From Solenopsis invicta (taxonomy: Eukaryota; Arthropoda; Insecta; Hymenoptera; Formicidae): DNA of 64,000 nucleotides. The position numbers were made by a program, and so were the translations under genes. Below, piece after piece: positions 63,964 through 64,000 of this stretch. The first letter of the stretch is position 1. Each line of letters starts with the position of its first letter. The notes beneath the pieces were generated by a model, which saw only the letters and a program-made list of their open reading frames with translations, searched no databases and was not told the origin of the DNA. The DNA is taken from positions 4,926,501 through 4,990,500 of the forward strand of contig NC_052666.1 of assembly GCF_016802725.1 (NCBI RefSeq), read 5' to 3'.

Positions 63964-64000
63964 TTTTAGCTAAAAAAAGCCGATATTAAGCAGAGAAAGC

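Larger units (their letters stand above)
50693..64000 (-). mobile_element. piggyBac-type DNA transposon, split by element D, right end outside the window
   Basis: It starts CCCGGCGTGAG after a TTAA, as expected for piggyBac ends. It contains the two halves of a transposase (51,114-52,052 and 63,175-63,963), with element D between them. The right end is not reached. Its insertion target is the 5' LTR of element B. Confidence 0.85.

Overview
The window is eukaryotic and most likely from an insect, plausibly an ant or another hymenopteran. It is AT-rich with GC-rich islands, has GT-AG introns and microsatellites, and is crowded with transposable elements. The species is an inference from the style of the repeats and from one SDR16C-like host gene. 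No prokaryotic features were seen.

Layout: (1) 1-7,050 is noncoding or decayed sequence with microsatellites, a GC-rich repeat island, a 175-bp tandem duplication, a decayed transposase-like segment and a 127-bp MITE. (2) 7,050-15,057 is element A, a dead minus-strand Ty3/Gypsy-type element truncated at both ends. (3) 15,058-16,428 holds a large foldback element and a small palindromic MITE. (4) 16,981-20,810 is a six-exon SDR dehydrogenase gene on the minus strand. (5) 20,965-24,742 is a GC-rich repeat region plus a cluster of three unrecognised small minus-strand genes. (6) 24,965-25,682 is a second foldback element, followed by a minisatellite and the last two exons of a possible DUF4806-like gene. 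(7) 28,046-64,000 is a nest of four mobile elements, all in minus orientation.

The nest can be dated by its junctions. Element B is the oldest member (3' LTR 28,046-29,712; coding region to 37,893; PBS and 5' LTR fragment 50,417-50,692). Element C (38,244-50,407) jumped into the untranslated leader of B and made a 4-bp duplication, CTTG. A piggyBac element (from 50,693 to beyond the window) jumped into a TTAA site in the 5' LTR of B. Element D (52,054-63,174) jumped into the piggyBac transposase gene and made a 4-bp duplication, CATG. Taking D out together with one CATG leaves a single transposase frame of 575 codons including the stop. The LTR pair of C differs by about 1% and that of D by about 0.6% (counted by eye).

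A, B, C and D belong to one family with the order LTR - PBS (tRNA-Leu-like) - leader - small Cys-rich ORF - gag - pol (PR, RT, RNase H, IN) - env - polypurine tract - LTR. The PBS and LTRs are seen only in B, C and D. The env is a long membrane glycoprotein that resembles chuvirus-type (Jingchuvirales) glycoproteins rather than the usual insect errantivirus envelope. Two points look least described. One is the conserved Cys/His-rich ORF upstream of gag. The other is a second copy of that ORF inside the LTRs of element C. Gag or pol is broken in every copy, but env is open from end to end in B, C and D.
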